46,527 nt of DNA from Gemmatimonadota bacterium. GTDB lineage: Bacteria; Gemmatimonadota; Gemmatimonadetes; Gemmatimonadales; GWC2-71-9. Shown in pieces: positions 25,167-34,087 of the stretch (within the stretch, counting starts at the first letter, position 1; each line of letters begins with the position of its first letter). The stretch lies in contig QHUK01000028.1 of assembly GCA_003222085.1 (NCBI GenBank), forward strand, positions 1-46,527. The letters are read 5' to 3'. The notes below the pieces were generated by a model. That model was given only the letters and a program-made list of their open reading frames with translations, was not told where the DNA came from and did not search any database. The translations under genes and the position numbers were made by a program.

Positions 25167-26321
25167 ATGTCCCCTAAGCTAAGTCGCGCGAGCTACTTTA
25201 TGGCCATGCTTTGCCTGTTACTCGGCTTCCTCGTGTCGGCGGTGGCTTCCGGGGGCGGAGGTACGCCGCCCGCCAGATCGTGCGAGGCGTGCCACCAGAA
25301 GATCGTCGCGAGCTTCATTCGAACTGCGCACTTCCAGACTTCCGCTGAAGCTACTGCCCGAACCGTGCGGGGGCGTTTCTCTGAGGGCCATAACCTGTTG
25401 GCCACCAGAGTGGAGGGCGTCTACTTCAGGATGCAACGGCGCAAGGATGCCTTTTATGAGACCGGCGTAGACTCGCGCAGGGGGACGTCGCGTACGGAGT
25501 CCATCGACTTGGTCATCGGATCGGGGAGAAGAGGACAGTCCTATCTCTACTGGAGCGGCGGGCTCTTGTTCGAATTGCCGGCTTCCTACTTGACGGCCAT
25601 CGGACAATGGATAAACAGTCCTGGCTACGCGGATGGCCAAATCGACTTTGAACGACTCATCATACCTCGATGTCTGGAGTGTCACGCGACGTCGTTCGGA
25701 TTGCTCGAGGATCGAGGCAGGGTGAGGTACTCCCGCGCGTATGTGCTGGGTATTGCGTGTGAAAAATGCCACGGCGACGGGCGAGCCCACGCCACGGCTG
25801 GAGAGTCCATTCTCAATCCCGGCCGCTTCACGAGAGACCGGAGGGTGGACAATTGCGCGTTGTGCCATTCAGGCGATCGGGATGCGAGGCGGCCGGCGTT
25901 CTCATATCGCCCGGGCGAGAACCTCGACGACTATTTCGTCCCTGCATCGGACCAGGAGGCCGCCCCGGACGTCCACGGCAATCAGGTGGGGCTGTTGCGG
26001 CGCAGCAAATGCTTTCGCTCGAGCCCTGACATGTCGTGTTCGACCTGCCACGACGTTCATCGACCGGAGAGAGACTTGCGGACGCTCGCGGGGAAATGCC
26101 TCACGTGTCACGAGATTACCCGGCACAAGATGGCGGCCACGATCGGGTCGCGAATGATGAGCCTCTGCGTCGACTGCCACATGCCGAACCAGCCGTCCCA
26201 CGCGATCGAGATCAATACTGCGACGACGCAGGCCTCACTGTACTTCCGCAGCCATGCGATCGGGATCTATCCGGGGATCGCGGCGAGGGTGCTGCAATCG
26301 CACACGCCACAGAGTCGATAA
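25167..26321 (+). CDS. Seven-heme c-type cytochrome, periplasmic
   Basis: 384 residues. Seven CxxCH motifs are present: CEACH (39), CLECH (about 169), CEKCH (198), CALCH (230), CSTCH (291), CLTCH (311) and CVDCH (334). The signal is MSPKLSRASYFMAMLCLLLG plus a hydrophobic continuation; ATG 25200 is an alternative start. It resembles NapC/cyt c554-like electron-transfer multihemes in spacing but has no clear catalytic motif. Sampled stretches have about 60% GC against well above 65% next door, and it uses rare AGA/AGG codons, so horizontal acquisition is possible. It may exchange electrons with the SoxCD pair opposite; position only. Confidence 0.85.
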   Translation: MSPKLSRASYFMAMLCLLLGFLVSAVASGGGGTPPARSCEACHQKIVASFIRTAHFQTSAEATARTVRGRFSEGHNLLATRVEGVYFRMQRRKDAFYETGVDSRRGTSRTESIDLVIGSGRRGQSYLYWSGGLLFELPASYLTAIGQWINSPGYADGQIDFERLIIPRCLECHATSFGLLEDRGRVRYSRAYVLGIACEKCHGDGRAHATAGESILNPGRFTRDRRVDNCALCHSGDRDARRPAFSYRPGENLDDYFVPASDQEAAPDVHGNQVGLLRRSKCFRSSPDMSCSTCHDVHRPERDLRTLAGKCLTCHEITRHKMAATIGSRMMSLCVDCHMPNQPSHAIEINTATTQASLYFRSHAIGIYPGIAARVLQSHTPQSR

Positions 26322-26341
26322 CCGGGAACGCGCGATCGGTG

Positions 26342-27895
26342 ATGCCGGGCCTGATCGCCTGCCTCGTCGCGGGCACCGTGTTGTCGGCACAGACGCCGAG
26401 CCTCGGTACGATCGCCTTCCCCAACTCGGGAGCTCCTCCCGCGCAAGCGCCGTTCATCCGCGGGGTGCTGCTGCTCCACAGTTTCGAGTACGGGGACGCC
26501 GCGCAGGCCTTCCGCGAGGCGCAACGGCTCGATCCCGGCTTCGCGCTCGCCTATTGGGGCGAGGCGATGACCTACACGCATCCCTTGTGGAACGAGCAGG
26601 ACCGGACTGCCGCCCTCGCGGCGCTCCGGCGCCTGGGCCCGACGCCCGAGGCCCGGCGGGAGCGAGCGCCCACGCGCAGGGAGCAGGCGTACCTCCACGC
26701 CGTGGAGGTGCTCTACGGCGAGGGCTCGAAGGCCGCGCGCGACACGGCCTACTCGGCCGCCATGAGGCGCCTGGCCGGCAGCTTCCCCACGGACCGCGAG
26801 GCCACGGTGTTCTATGCGCTCTCGTTGCTCGGCCTCAATCAGGGAGTGCGGGACGTTCCGACCTACCTGCGGGCCGCCGCGCTGCTGGAGAAGGTGTTCC
26901 GGGACAATCCCCAGCACCCGGGCGCTGCGCACCTGTTGATCCACTCGTACGACGACCCGATCCACGCGCGCCTGGGTCTCGCCGCTGCGCGCGCGTATGC
27001 CAAGATCGCGCCGGACGCCGCGCATGCCCAGCACATGACGACGCACATCTTCCTCGCCCTGGGGATGTGGGACGAGGTGGTGTCGCAAAACGAGATCGCA
27101 TCGGGGCGCGACAGCTCCGCATGGACTCCCCACCACTACACCTGGTGGCTCGGCTACGGCTACTTGGAGCAGGGCCGCTACGGGGACGCGCTGCGACACC
27201 TCGAGCGGATGCGGCGGAATGCGGACTGGACGACCGGGCACGGCCTCGCCCTGCTGGCGCAGATGCGGGCCGACTACGTGATCAACACCGAGCGATGGGA
27301 CAGTCCGTCCCTGCAGTGGCGCATCGACCTCACCCACGCGCGTTCCAGGGCTCGAGCGGAGGACGCGTTCGTCGCGGGGTTCTCCGCGCTCAAGCGCGGT
27401 GACCGGGCCGCCGCCGCCGACGCGCGGGCGGACCTCACGGCGCTCAATCGCACTCCCCCTGCACCCGAGACCGGCTACGTGGACCCGGTCCCGGAGATGC
27501 TCGACAAGGAGCTGGCGGCGGCGTTCCGGCAGGCAGAAGGGGCGCTGGACGAGGCGATCGCCCTGATGCGAGAGGCCGTGTCACTCGAAGACGCGATGCC
27601 GCTCGAGTTCGGACCGCCCGCGGTCGTCAAGCCGTCACATGAGTTGCTGGGGGAGATGCTGCTGCAGGCAGGACGGTCGCGCGAGGCACAGATGGAGTTC
27701 GCGCGCGCCCTCCGGCTTGCTCCCAAGCGCGCGCTCGCGCTGCGTGGACTGGCGCGCGCAGCGGCCGCGGCGGGCGACGACAAGACGGCAGCCGGCGCCT
27801 ACGCCGAGCTGCGGCGGATCTGGCATCGCGCCGACCCGGATATTCCCGGCCTCGCCGAGGCCGCGCGCTTTCTCGCCGCGCGCGCGCGCAGCTAG
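26342..27895 (+). CDS. Secreted TPR-repeat protein with histidine motifs
   Basis: 517 residues. The signal peptide (MPGLIACLVAGTVLSAQ) is followed by tetratricopeptide-type helical repeats (EYGDAAQAFREAQRLDPGFA and others), then the conserved AAHLLIHSYDDPIHARLGLA and HAQHMTTHIFLALGMWDEVV blocks. These histidine-containing blocks are seen in a family of uncharacterised TPR proteins of soil bacteria, in my recollection. Two more TPRs lie near the C-terminus. ATG 26342 was chosen; a GTG directly before it is possible. It follows the cytochrome gene by 20 bp and ends tail-to-tail with the CRTAC1 gene: both stops share the bases CTAG at 27892-27895. Function unknown. Confidence 0.82.
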   Translation: MPGLIACLVAGTVLSAQTPSLGTIAFPNSGAPPAQAPFIRGVLLLHSFEYGDAAQAFREAQRLDPGFALAYWGEAMTYTHPLWNEQDRTAALAALRRLGPTPEARRERAPTRREQAYLHAVEVLYGEGSKAARDTAYSAAMRRLAGSFPTDREATVFYALSLLGLNQGVRDVPTYLRAAALLEKVFRDNPQHPGAAHLLIHSYDDPIHARLGLAAARAYAKIAPDAAHAQHMTTHIFLALGMWDEVVSQNEIASGRDSSAWTPHHYTWWLGYGYLEQGRYGDALRHLERMRRNADWTTGHGLALLAQMRADYVINTERWDSPSLQWRIDLTHARSRARAEDAFVAGFSALKRGDRAAAADARADLTALNRTPPAPETGYVDPVPEMLDKELAAAFRQAEGALDEAIALMREAVSLEDAMPLEFGPPAVVKPSHELLGEMLLQAGRSREAQMEFARALRLAPKRALALRGLARAAAAAGDDKTAAGAYAELRRIWHRADPDIPGLAEAARFLAARARS

Positions 27896-29802
27896 GGCTC
27901 GACCACCTCGACGGTCTGCCCGCTCCGCAGCGGACCGGCGACGGTCTGACGCCGACCCGAAGGCCAGCGCAACTCGATGGCGGCCGCCTGATCCGCCTCG
28001 CCCAGGCCGAAATAGAGCGGCAGGTCACTCTCAGACAGATAGCCGGTCTTCCCGTCCATGACCTTGAGGATGCGCCGGCCCTCGGGCAGGACCACCGTGA
28101 CCTGGGCGCCCAGCCCCTCGCGGTTCGAGCGCGTGCCGCGCAGCCGGACCTTGAGGAAGTTGACGCGGTGCCGCTGCGCCAGGTCGCTCACCAGCACCTG
28201 CGGCGCGGCGTTGAATTCATTGGTCACGATGTCGAGATCGCCGTCACCGTCCAAGTCGAGGATGACCGCCGCGCGGGTCCCCCGGGCTGCCATCATCGTC
28301 AGGCGGCCCCCGGGCTCACGCCGGCACCCCAAGGCCGCGGCGCCTCGCTCGCGGCAGACCGTGCAGAACAGTTGCGTCCGGTCGGCGCCCTGACAATCGA
28401 GGCTGAACCAGACCTGCTCCGTGGCCCCGCGCGGCTCGACGCCCAGCGTGAACTCGCTGAGGAGGAAATGCCGCCCGGCCTCGTTCAATAACACGGAATT
28501 GACGCCGTAGCGGTGGGGAAAGTTCATGCCGGCGGTGACGAAGATGTCGTCCCACCCATCGGCGTTCAGATCGTCCACGCTCGGACCCCACGGCCAGTAC
28601 GTTTCGACGCCAAGTGAGTCCGAGACCTCTTCGAACCGGCCGCCGCCCCGGTTCGCGAACAGCGCGTTGCCGAAAATGAACCGGTCTTTCCCTTCCGGGA
28701 AGTAGTCGGCGCGCGCCTGGGCGGAGTCGGCCTTGCGTGCCTCGGCAGCCCAATCTCCGGCTGGGATGTTGACCCACATGTCCGAATGCATGTCCGTGAC
28801 GAGGAGGTCGAGCCGGCCGTCCCCGTCGAAGTCGAATACCTTCACGCCCATCGCGCCCCACGGTGTCTTCGGGAAATAAGCGCGCGTCGCGTCGCGAAAC
28901 CGCTTCCCGCCCTCGTTGAGCCAGAGGTGGTTCTCTCCCTGCATGTCGAGGACATAGAGGTCGGGCCAGCCGTCGTCGTTCGCATCGATCACGGTGGCGT
29001 CGCCGCTCCAGCTCCGGTCCACGAGCCCGACGTCCCGCGTGACATCCTTGAATCGGTTGCCGCCCAGGTTGTGATAGAGAATGCTGGCCACGGCGCGCTC
29101 TGGGTGTGTGTGGCCGTGGAAGGCGTCGCTCAGGCCCACGTAATAGCCGCCGGGACCCTTCACATTGCTTGTGTACACGCCCACGTTGGTGACGAAGAGA
29201 TCGAGCAGGCCATCCCCGTCGTAGTCGAAGAAGACCGCGCCGGAGGAGTGGCCCACGTAGCCAACCCCCGCCTGTGCGGTGATATCGCGGAACCTGCCGC
29301 CGCCCATGTTTTCGAACAGGCGATTCCCCTGGCGCACGGTGGTCACGAACAGGTCGGGATCGCCGTCGTTGTCGATGTCGGCGAACGTCGCCGCGACCGA
29401 CACGTCGTCCGGCATCGCCACGCCCGCCTGGTCGGTGATGTCCGCGAACCGGCCATCGCCTACGTTCTTCCACAGCTCGTTCCTGCCGAGCTGGGTAACG
29501 AAGTAGAGATCGGGCCGCCCGTCGCCGTCGACATCGGCGGCGGCCAGCCCCGTGCCGTGATCGTAGTGGACTTTCTTGTAGGCTTTGCCCGCGTCGTCGA
29601 CGATCCGATTCACGAACGTGATGAGGCTCGCCTCGCGTCGATCGACATACTGGAAGTCGTGGACCGTCGCCGACCGTGCAGCCAGGACGGCTTCCTCGGC
29701 GCCCCGCTCGCGCAGCCAGGCCGGCCCGGCCGCGGCGGAGCGTTCACCCCGGCTCGACCGGCACGAGGCGAGCACGAGCAGGGCGGCGACAAGGAGCCTC
29801 AG
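27892..29802 (-). CDS. CRTAC1-family lipoprotein (FG-GAP/VCBS repeats plus ASPIC/UnbV domain)
   Basis: 636 residues. At least seven calcium-binding DxDxDG-type loops are present (DVDGDGRPDLY, DIDNDGDPDLF, DYDGDGLLDLF, DANDDGWPDLY, DFDGDGRLDLL, DLNADGWDDIF, DLDGDGDLDIV), giving a beta-propeller. A C-terminal ASPIC/UnbV domain follows (FLKVRLRGTRSNREGLGAQV). A cysteine cluster (CQGADRTQLFCTVC) interrupts the repeats. The N-terminus RLLVAALLVLASC is a lipobox signal, but the only possible start before it is CTG at 29800-29802, overlapping the upstream stop as CTGA. Translation would be coupled to the plug-domain gene. Likely surface-exposed; ligand unknown. Confidence 0.87.
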   Translation of the reverse strand: MRLLVAALLVLASCRSSRGERSAAAGPAWLRERGAEEAVLAARSATVHDFQYVDRREASLITFVNRIVDDAGKAYKKVHYDHGTGLAAADVDGDGRPDLYFVTQLGRNELWKNVGDGRFADITDQAGVAMPDDVSVAATFADIDNDGDPDLFVTTVRQGNRLFENMGGGRFRDITAQAGVGYVGHSSGAVFFDYDGDGLLDLFVTNVGVYTSNVKGPGGYYVGLSDAFHGHTHPERAVASILYHNLGGNRFKDVTRDVGLVDRSWSGDATVIDANDDGWPDLYVLDMQGENHLWLNEGGKRFRDATRAYFPKTPWGAMGVKVFDFDGDGRLDLLVTDMHSDMWVNIPAGDWAAEARKADSAQARADYFPEGKDRFIFGNALFANRGGGRFEEVSDSLGVETYWPWGPSVDDLNADGWDDIFVTAGMNFPHRYGVNSVLLNEAGRHFLLSEFTLGVEPRGATEQVWFSLDCQGADRTQLFCTVCRERGAAALGCRREPGGRLTMMAARGTRAAVILDLDGDGDLDIVTNEFNAAPQVLVSDLAQRHRVNFLKVRLRGTRSNREGLGAQVTVVLPEGRRILKVMDGKTGYLSESDLPLYFGLGEADQAAAIELRWPSGRRQTVAGPLRSGQTVEVVEP

Positions 29803-30542
29803 GGAGCGGCCTTGGTCCAGATGACGATCACGCCGCAGCCGGAGTTGCTCCCTTCGAACTCGCCTGGTGTCTCCGACGAGCCACGGTAGATCTCGATCCC
29901 TTCGACGTCGTGGGGTGGTGTATGCCGAGCGAAATACGCCGTCGACTCGATACCGTCGATGAAATACTGCGGGTAGCAGCCGGGGGGCGACCGCACCATC
30001 TTCGCGATGCAATCGTTCGACAGGCATACCTGCTGTACCCCGCGCACCATGACCAGCACGTCGACGAGCGTGGCCGGATCGCGGCGCTCGATCTGCTCCC
30101 GTGTCAGAAAGTACCCCATGCCGGCTTGGCGACGGCGCTCGAAGCCGGCGAAGCGCCTCAGCCCCTTCTCTTTCACCACGACCTCCGGCAGCTGGTAGGC
30201 GAGCAGGGTGAGCTCGAACTCGTGGGTGAGCACCTGCCGGGGTGCGAGCACGACAGGCAAAGTCGCGGAGGCGTAGCCGACCGCGCTGATCTCGAGCGTG
30301 TGGGTTCCGGGCGCAAGGCCGGTGAACGTGAAGTGCCCGGACGAGTCCGTCGTCGTCGTGAGTTTCGTGTCCAGCCCCACGCGGGCGCGCCGAATCGGCT
30401 CATGTGAGTCCCGGGCGACGAGCCGTCCCAGGATGGCACTCGAGTCGGGGCCAACCGCGCTGTCCTGCAAGGTAGGAGTGGCGTCGAGCGCCGCGGGCCC
30501 CAGATACAAGGCGAGCACCAGCACTGCCAACTTCAGGGCCAT
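29799..30542 (-). CDS. Barrel-less TonB plug protein with CarboxypepD-regulatory-like domain
   Basis: 247 residues. Signal peptide 1-20; a CarboxypepD_reg-like Ig fold (about 36-113, ILGRLVARDSHEPIRRARVG and FTFTGLAPGTHTLEISAVGY); a TonB-box-like LPEVVV (118-123); then a plug domain (about 135-245, DVLVMVRGVQQVCLSNDC, YFIDGIESTAYFA, VEGIEIYRGSSETP). The 22-strand barrel of a real receptor is absent, and four cysteines are unusual. The ATG at 30540-30542 fits the signal peptide but has no strong ribosome site. Divergent from the first SusC gene and coupled to the CRTAC1 gene. It may be a stand-alone regulator or plug of a neighbouring receptor. Confidence 0.83.
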   Translation of the reverse strand: MALKLAVLVLALYLGPAALDATPTLQDSAVGPDSSAILGRLVARDSHEPIRRARVGLDTKLTTTTDSSGHFTFTGLAPGTHTLEISAVGYASATLPVVLAPRQVLTHEFELTLLAYQLPEVVVKEKGLRRFAGFERRRQAGMGYFLTREQIERRDPATLVDVLVMVRGVQQVCLSNDCIAKMVRSPPGCYPQYFIDGIESTAYFARHTPPHDVEGIEIYRGSSETPGEFEGSNSGCGVIVIWTKAAP

Positions 30543-30639
30543 CGGCCTGTTCCGCGGGGTGGGATCACGAATATAGGCATCCCCCGGGAGGCCCGGAAGA
30601 CCAGCAAAATGGCCGCTTTCAGGGCGGCATTGCCGCCAG

Positions 30640-30681
30640 ATGCGCACTCTTGCGCAGTTTGTGCGCGAGGTGCACTATAAC
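30640..30681. promoter_or_regulatory. TGCGCA repeats and TATAAC before the first SusC gene
   Basis: TGCGCA occurs at 30641 and 30651, TGTGCGC at 30660, and a TATAAC -10-like hexamer at 30676-30681, about 100 bp before the SusC start in the divergent spacer. A matching -35 at 17 bp was not found. It may be a repeated operator. Confidence 0.35.
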
Positions 30682-30779
30682 AAACACTTAGCCGTCCGGC
30701 CCTCAGTCCGAGCCGTTGGGAGCCGGTGTGTGCTCAAATCCTTTTCCTTACGTGCTCACCTTCTTCCGAAGGGGGCGTC

Positions 30780-33700
30780 ATGCACAAGCGTCGTTTGTTC
30801 AACGTAATTCTCTGCACCGCGGGGCTGCTCGTGCTGCTCGGGGCCGCCGTCCGCGACGCGGACGCGCAATCCGCGGTCATTACAGGCAAGGTCGTGGGCC
30901 GAGGCGGGGACGCCTTGGGCGGAGCGATCGTCGTGATCGACCAGTACGGCCTGGCGGCGGCAACCACCGTCGCGGGTGTGTACACGATGACGGTCCCACC
31001 CCAGTGGACCAAAGGCCAGACGGTAACGTTGCGCGCGCGCAGCATCGGCTACTCGCCGGCGACCAAGCAGGTCACGCTCACACCGGGCAATCAGGCGGCG
31101 GACTTCGAGTTGAAGTTCGATCCGATGACGCTCGACGAGGTGGTGGTCACGGGTGTCGCGCAGGCGACGGAGGCCAAGAAGCTCACCTTTGCGGTCGGTC
31201 ACGTCGACGCGGCCCAGCTGCAGCAGGCACCGGCCGTTTCGGCGCTGGGCTCGCTGGAAGGGAAGGTGGCGGGCGTGCGTCTGCTGACCGGGAGCGGCGG
31301 GCCGGGCGGTGAGCCGAACATCCGGCTGCGCTCCGCCACGGCGTTGACGTCGCCCGCCGCGTGCAACTCGCCCCCGTGCGGCTCCACCGACGTTCCGGGT
31401 CCGCTCATCATCGTGGACGGCACGATCACGCGACACGGCCTCGCGGACATCAACTCCCAAGACATCGACCGGGTTGAGGTCGTGAAAGGGGCCGCGGCGT
31501 CGTCGCTGTACGGCTCTGACGCGGCGAACGGCGTGATCCAGATCTTCACCAAGCGCGGTGAACGGACGCCTGACGGGAGGACGGTGGTGACGGTGCGGAA
31601 CGAGTACGGCCAGTCGGTGCGGCCCAAGGCGATTCAGTGGGCGATGGCGAACCCCTACCGAATCGACACCATCGGGTCGTACCCGGACTCGAAAGGTAAC
31701 ACGGTTAACAACGGCGATTACGTCACCGCGACCGGCGATTTGATCGGTCCGTTGTCGCAACCCAGCCTCAAGCCCGACCACATCGCCGACCATCCCTACA
31801 CGGCGTTTGGCCGGCCGGTCTACGACGCGCAATCCCAGCTGCTGACGCACGGTCCGTTCTACACCAACTACATCTCGATCGGGCAGCGGCACGGCAATAC
31901 CAACTACAACGTGTCGTTCGAGAACACGAAGCAGGAGGGCGTGTTGATCCTCTTGCGGGGCTACAACCGGCAGAACTTCCGGGTGAACGTCGATCAGGCG
32001 CTGACGCCCCGGTTCGACCTGTCGGTGGGCGGCTTCTTCGGCAAGTCGAACAACAATCAGGTGGCTGAGGGTCCCGGCGCGCCGTTCTTCGCCGTGACGT
32101 TCATCGAGCCGAACATCAACTTGTTCGCGCCGAACGCCGACGGAACGCCGTACGCGGCGCTGGTCCCGCACGTGTTGCCGAACGCCGCGAACCCGATCTA
32201 CAACTTGGCCCACGAGGAGATCAACACCGATCGCTCGCGCTTCACCGGCTACGGGCGGGCCACCTACCGGCTGTTCGACTGGCTGTCGCTCGAGGGGAAC
32301 TACAACTACGACCAGGAGACGTCCAACTACACGGACGTGGTGCCGAAGAACTTCCTGAACGCGCGCGGCAGGCCGACCAGCGGCAATATCGTGAAGATCG
32401 ACAGCGGCGGCCGGTCGTTCAACACGGGTGCGACCCTCACGAGCGTGCGGACCTTCCAGCTGGGAAGCTGGAACGTGCGCAACACTACAAAGGCCGCGTA
32501 CGTGTATGAAGATCAGACCAAGCGGGTGTTCGCGGACACCGGCATTGGATTTCTGGTCCTCAAGACCCCTGAGTTCCAGGCGGTTTCGCGGTCCACGCTC
32601 TCGCCCGGCTCCCGCGACATCACGATCCGGAACAAGAATTACTACGTGGTTTCCGGCTTGGACATCCGGGATCGCTACCTGCTGGACGGCCTGGTGCGGT
32701 GGGATGGGTCGTCGCTGTTCGGCGCCGACAGCCGCTGGCAGACGTACTACCGGGTGTCGGGGGCGTATCGCCTGTCGCAGGACTTCCACATCAACGGCAT
32801 CGATGAGCTGAAGCTGCGCGCTTCGTACGGCACCGCCGGCCTCCGCCCCACCTTCGATGCCCAGTACGAAACGTACGAGATCGTCGGCGGTGTCCCCGTG
32901 CCGATCACGCTCGGCAACCGGAACCTCAAGCCCGCACGCTCGGCTGAGACCGAGGTCGGGACCAACATCGACTTCCTCAACCGCTTCTCGCTGGAGTACT
33001 CCTTCTCCCGCAAGGAGACCAAGGATCAGATCCTGCTGGTGCCGCTCTCGGCCGCCACGGGGTTCCAGAACGGCCAGTGGCAGAACGCCGCCACCTTGCT
33101 GGGGAAGACGCACGAGCTGTCGTTGGGCGTGATCCTCATGGATCGACCCGACGTGTCCTGGCGGCTGAACATCGCGGCGGACCGGACGCGCCAGAAGATC
33201 ACCCAGCTCAACACGGCGCCATTCCTCGTGGGGCCGAACTACGCCGGCAGCCAGGACGTCACCCAGATATTCAAGATCGCGCCGGGCGAGACGTTCGGCG
33301 TGATTTACGGGACTCGCATCGTGCGCAACGTCGCCGACCTGTACGACGATCCCGCCAAGGCGGCCCTTTCGGGCCCGAACCAGACGTGGAGCCCGGACAG
33401 CGTGACGATCAACGAGGATGGCTACGTCGTGCGCAAGAACCTGTACCACACCCGCGGCGAGCGATTCATCGGCTACGTCGACCCGCAGGGGAACACAGCC
33501 GTCAAGATCGCCGACGTGAACCCCGACTTCAACGCGAGCTTCACGACGTCGTTCCGGTTCAAAAACTTCGCGGCGTACGCCCTGGTGGACTGGGTGCAGG
33601 GTGGGAACATCTACAACGGGACGCGGCAGTGGCCGTTCTTCGAATATCGCGACCGCGTCTACGACCAGACGGGCAAGCCTGCGGTGGATTGCACGGGGAA

Positions 33701-34052
33701 CACCGACCCGCACTGCCCGTACAGCACCGGCAAGAAGGCGACCGACTACTATCAGGCTATCTATAATGGCATCAATCCCATCGACTTCTTCGTCGAGTCG
33801 GGGACATACGTGAAGATCAAGGAGCTCAACGTCAGCTACACGTTCGGCCGCAGCGCGCTGGAGAGGCTTGGTCTCGGAATGAGCAGCCTTCGGTTGGGCG
33901 TGATCGGGCGCAACCTGTTCACGTTCACCAAGTACTCCGGTTACGATCCGGAAGTGGCCGGCCTGTCGGGCGATCCCTACTCGTTCCGGTTTGACGGCTT
34001 CTCGTACCCCAACTTCCGGACCTTCACCGGCTTTGCGGAGATCAACTTTTGA
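30780..34052 (+). CDS. SusC/RagA-type TonB-dependent outer-membrane receptor (1)
   Basis: 1090 residues. Signal peptide (about 1-29, ending RDADAQ); CarboxypepD_reg-like domain (31-112); TonB box LDEVVVTG (118-125); plug with the SusC signature (about 225-275: INSQDIDRVEVVKGAAASSL, YGSDAANGVIQIFTK); then a 22-stranded barrel ending FAEINF with the C-terminal Phe. The ATG at 30780 follows GGGGG; earlier in-frame ATGs would lack a signal. Together with the SusD-like protein next to it, this should import a large ligand such as a glycan or peptide; specificity cannot be read. Confidence 0.95.
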   Translation: MHKRRLFNVILCTAGLLVLLGAAVRDADAQSAVITGKVVGRGGDALGGAIVVIDQYGLAAATTVAGVYTMTVPPQWTKGQTVTLRARSIGYSPATKQVTLTPGNQAADFELKFDPMTLDEVVVTGVAQATEAKKLTFAVGHVDAAQLQQAPAVSALGSLEGKVAGVRLLTGSGGPGGEPNIRLRSATALTSPAACNSPPCGSTDVPGPLIIVDGTITRHGLADINSQDIDRVEVVKGAAASSLYGSDAANGVIQIFTKRGERTPDGRTVVTVRNEYGQSVRPKAIQWAMANPYRIDTIGSYPDSKGNTVNNGDYVTATGDLIGPLSQPSLKPDHIADHPYTAFGRPVYDAQSQLLTHGPFYTNYISIGQRHGNTNYNVSFENTKQEGVLILLRGYNRQNFRVNVDQALTPRFDLSVGGFFGKSNNNQVAEGPGAPFFAVTFIEPNINLFAPNADGTPYAALVPHVLPNAANPIYNLAHEEINTDRSRFTGYGRATYRLFDWLSLEGNYNYDQETSNYTDVVPKNFLNARGRPTSGNIVKIDSGGRSFNTGATLTSVRTFQLGSWNVRNTTKAAYVYEDQTKRVFADTGIGFLVLKTPEFQAVSRSTLSPGSRDITIRNKNYYVVSGLDIRDRYLLDGLVRWDGSSLFGADSRWQTYYRVSGAYRLSQDFHINGIDELKLRASYGTAGLRPTFDAQYETYEIVGGVPVPITLGNRNLKPARSAETEVGTNIDFLNRFSLEYSFSRKETKDQILLVPLSAATGFQNGQWQNAATLLGKTHELSLGVILMDRPDVSWRLNIAADRTRQKITQLNTAPFLVGPNYAGSQDVTQIFKIAPGETFGVIYGTRIVRNVADLYDDPAKAALSGPNQTWSPDSVTINEDGYVVRKNLYHTRGERFIGYVDPQGNTAVKIADVNPDFNASFTTSFRFKNFAAYALVDWVQGGNIYNGTRQWPFFEYRDRVYDQTGKPAVDCTGNTDPHCPYSTGKKATDYYQAIYNGINPIDFFVESGTYVKIKELNVSYTFGRSALERLGLGMSSLRLGVIGRNLFTFTKYSGYDPEVAGLSGDPYSFRFDGFSYPNFRTFTGFAEINF

Positions 34053-34087
34053 CCCCGCGGACCAACCTTCTCAGGAGCTCGACTATT

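Noticed and set aside
30756..33713. 985-codon minus-strand open frame opposite SusC (1)
   Set aside because: Low-complexity Arg/Val/His/Asp composition mirrors the plus-strand codons; the SusC frame has full domain support.
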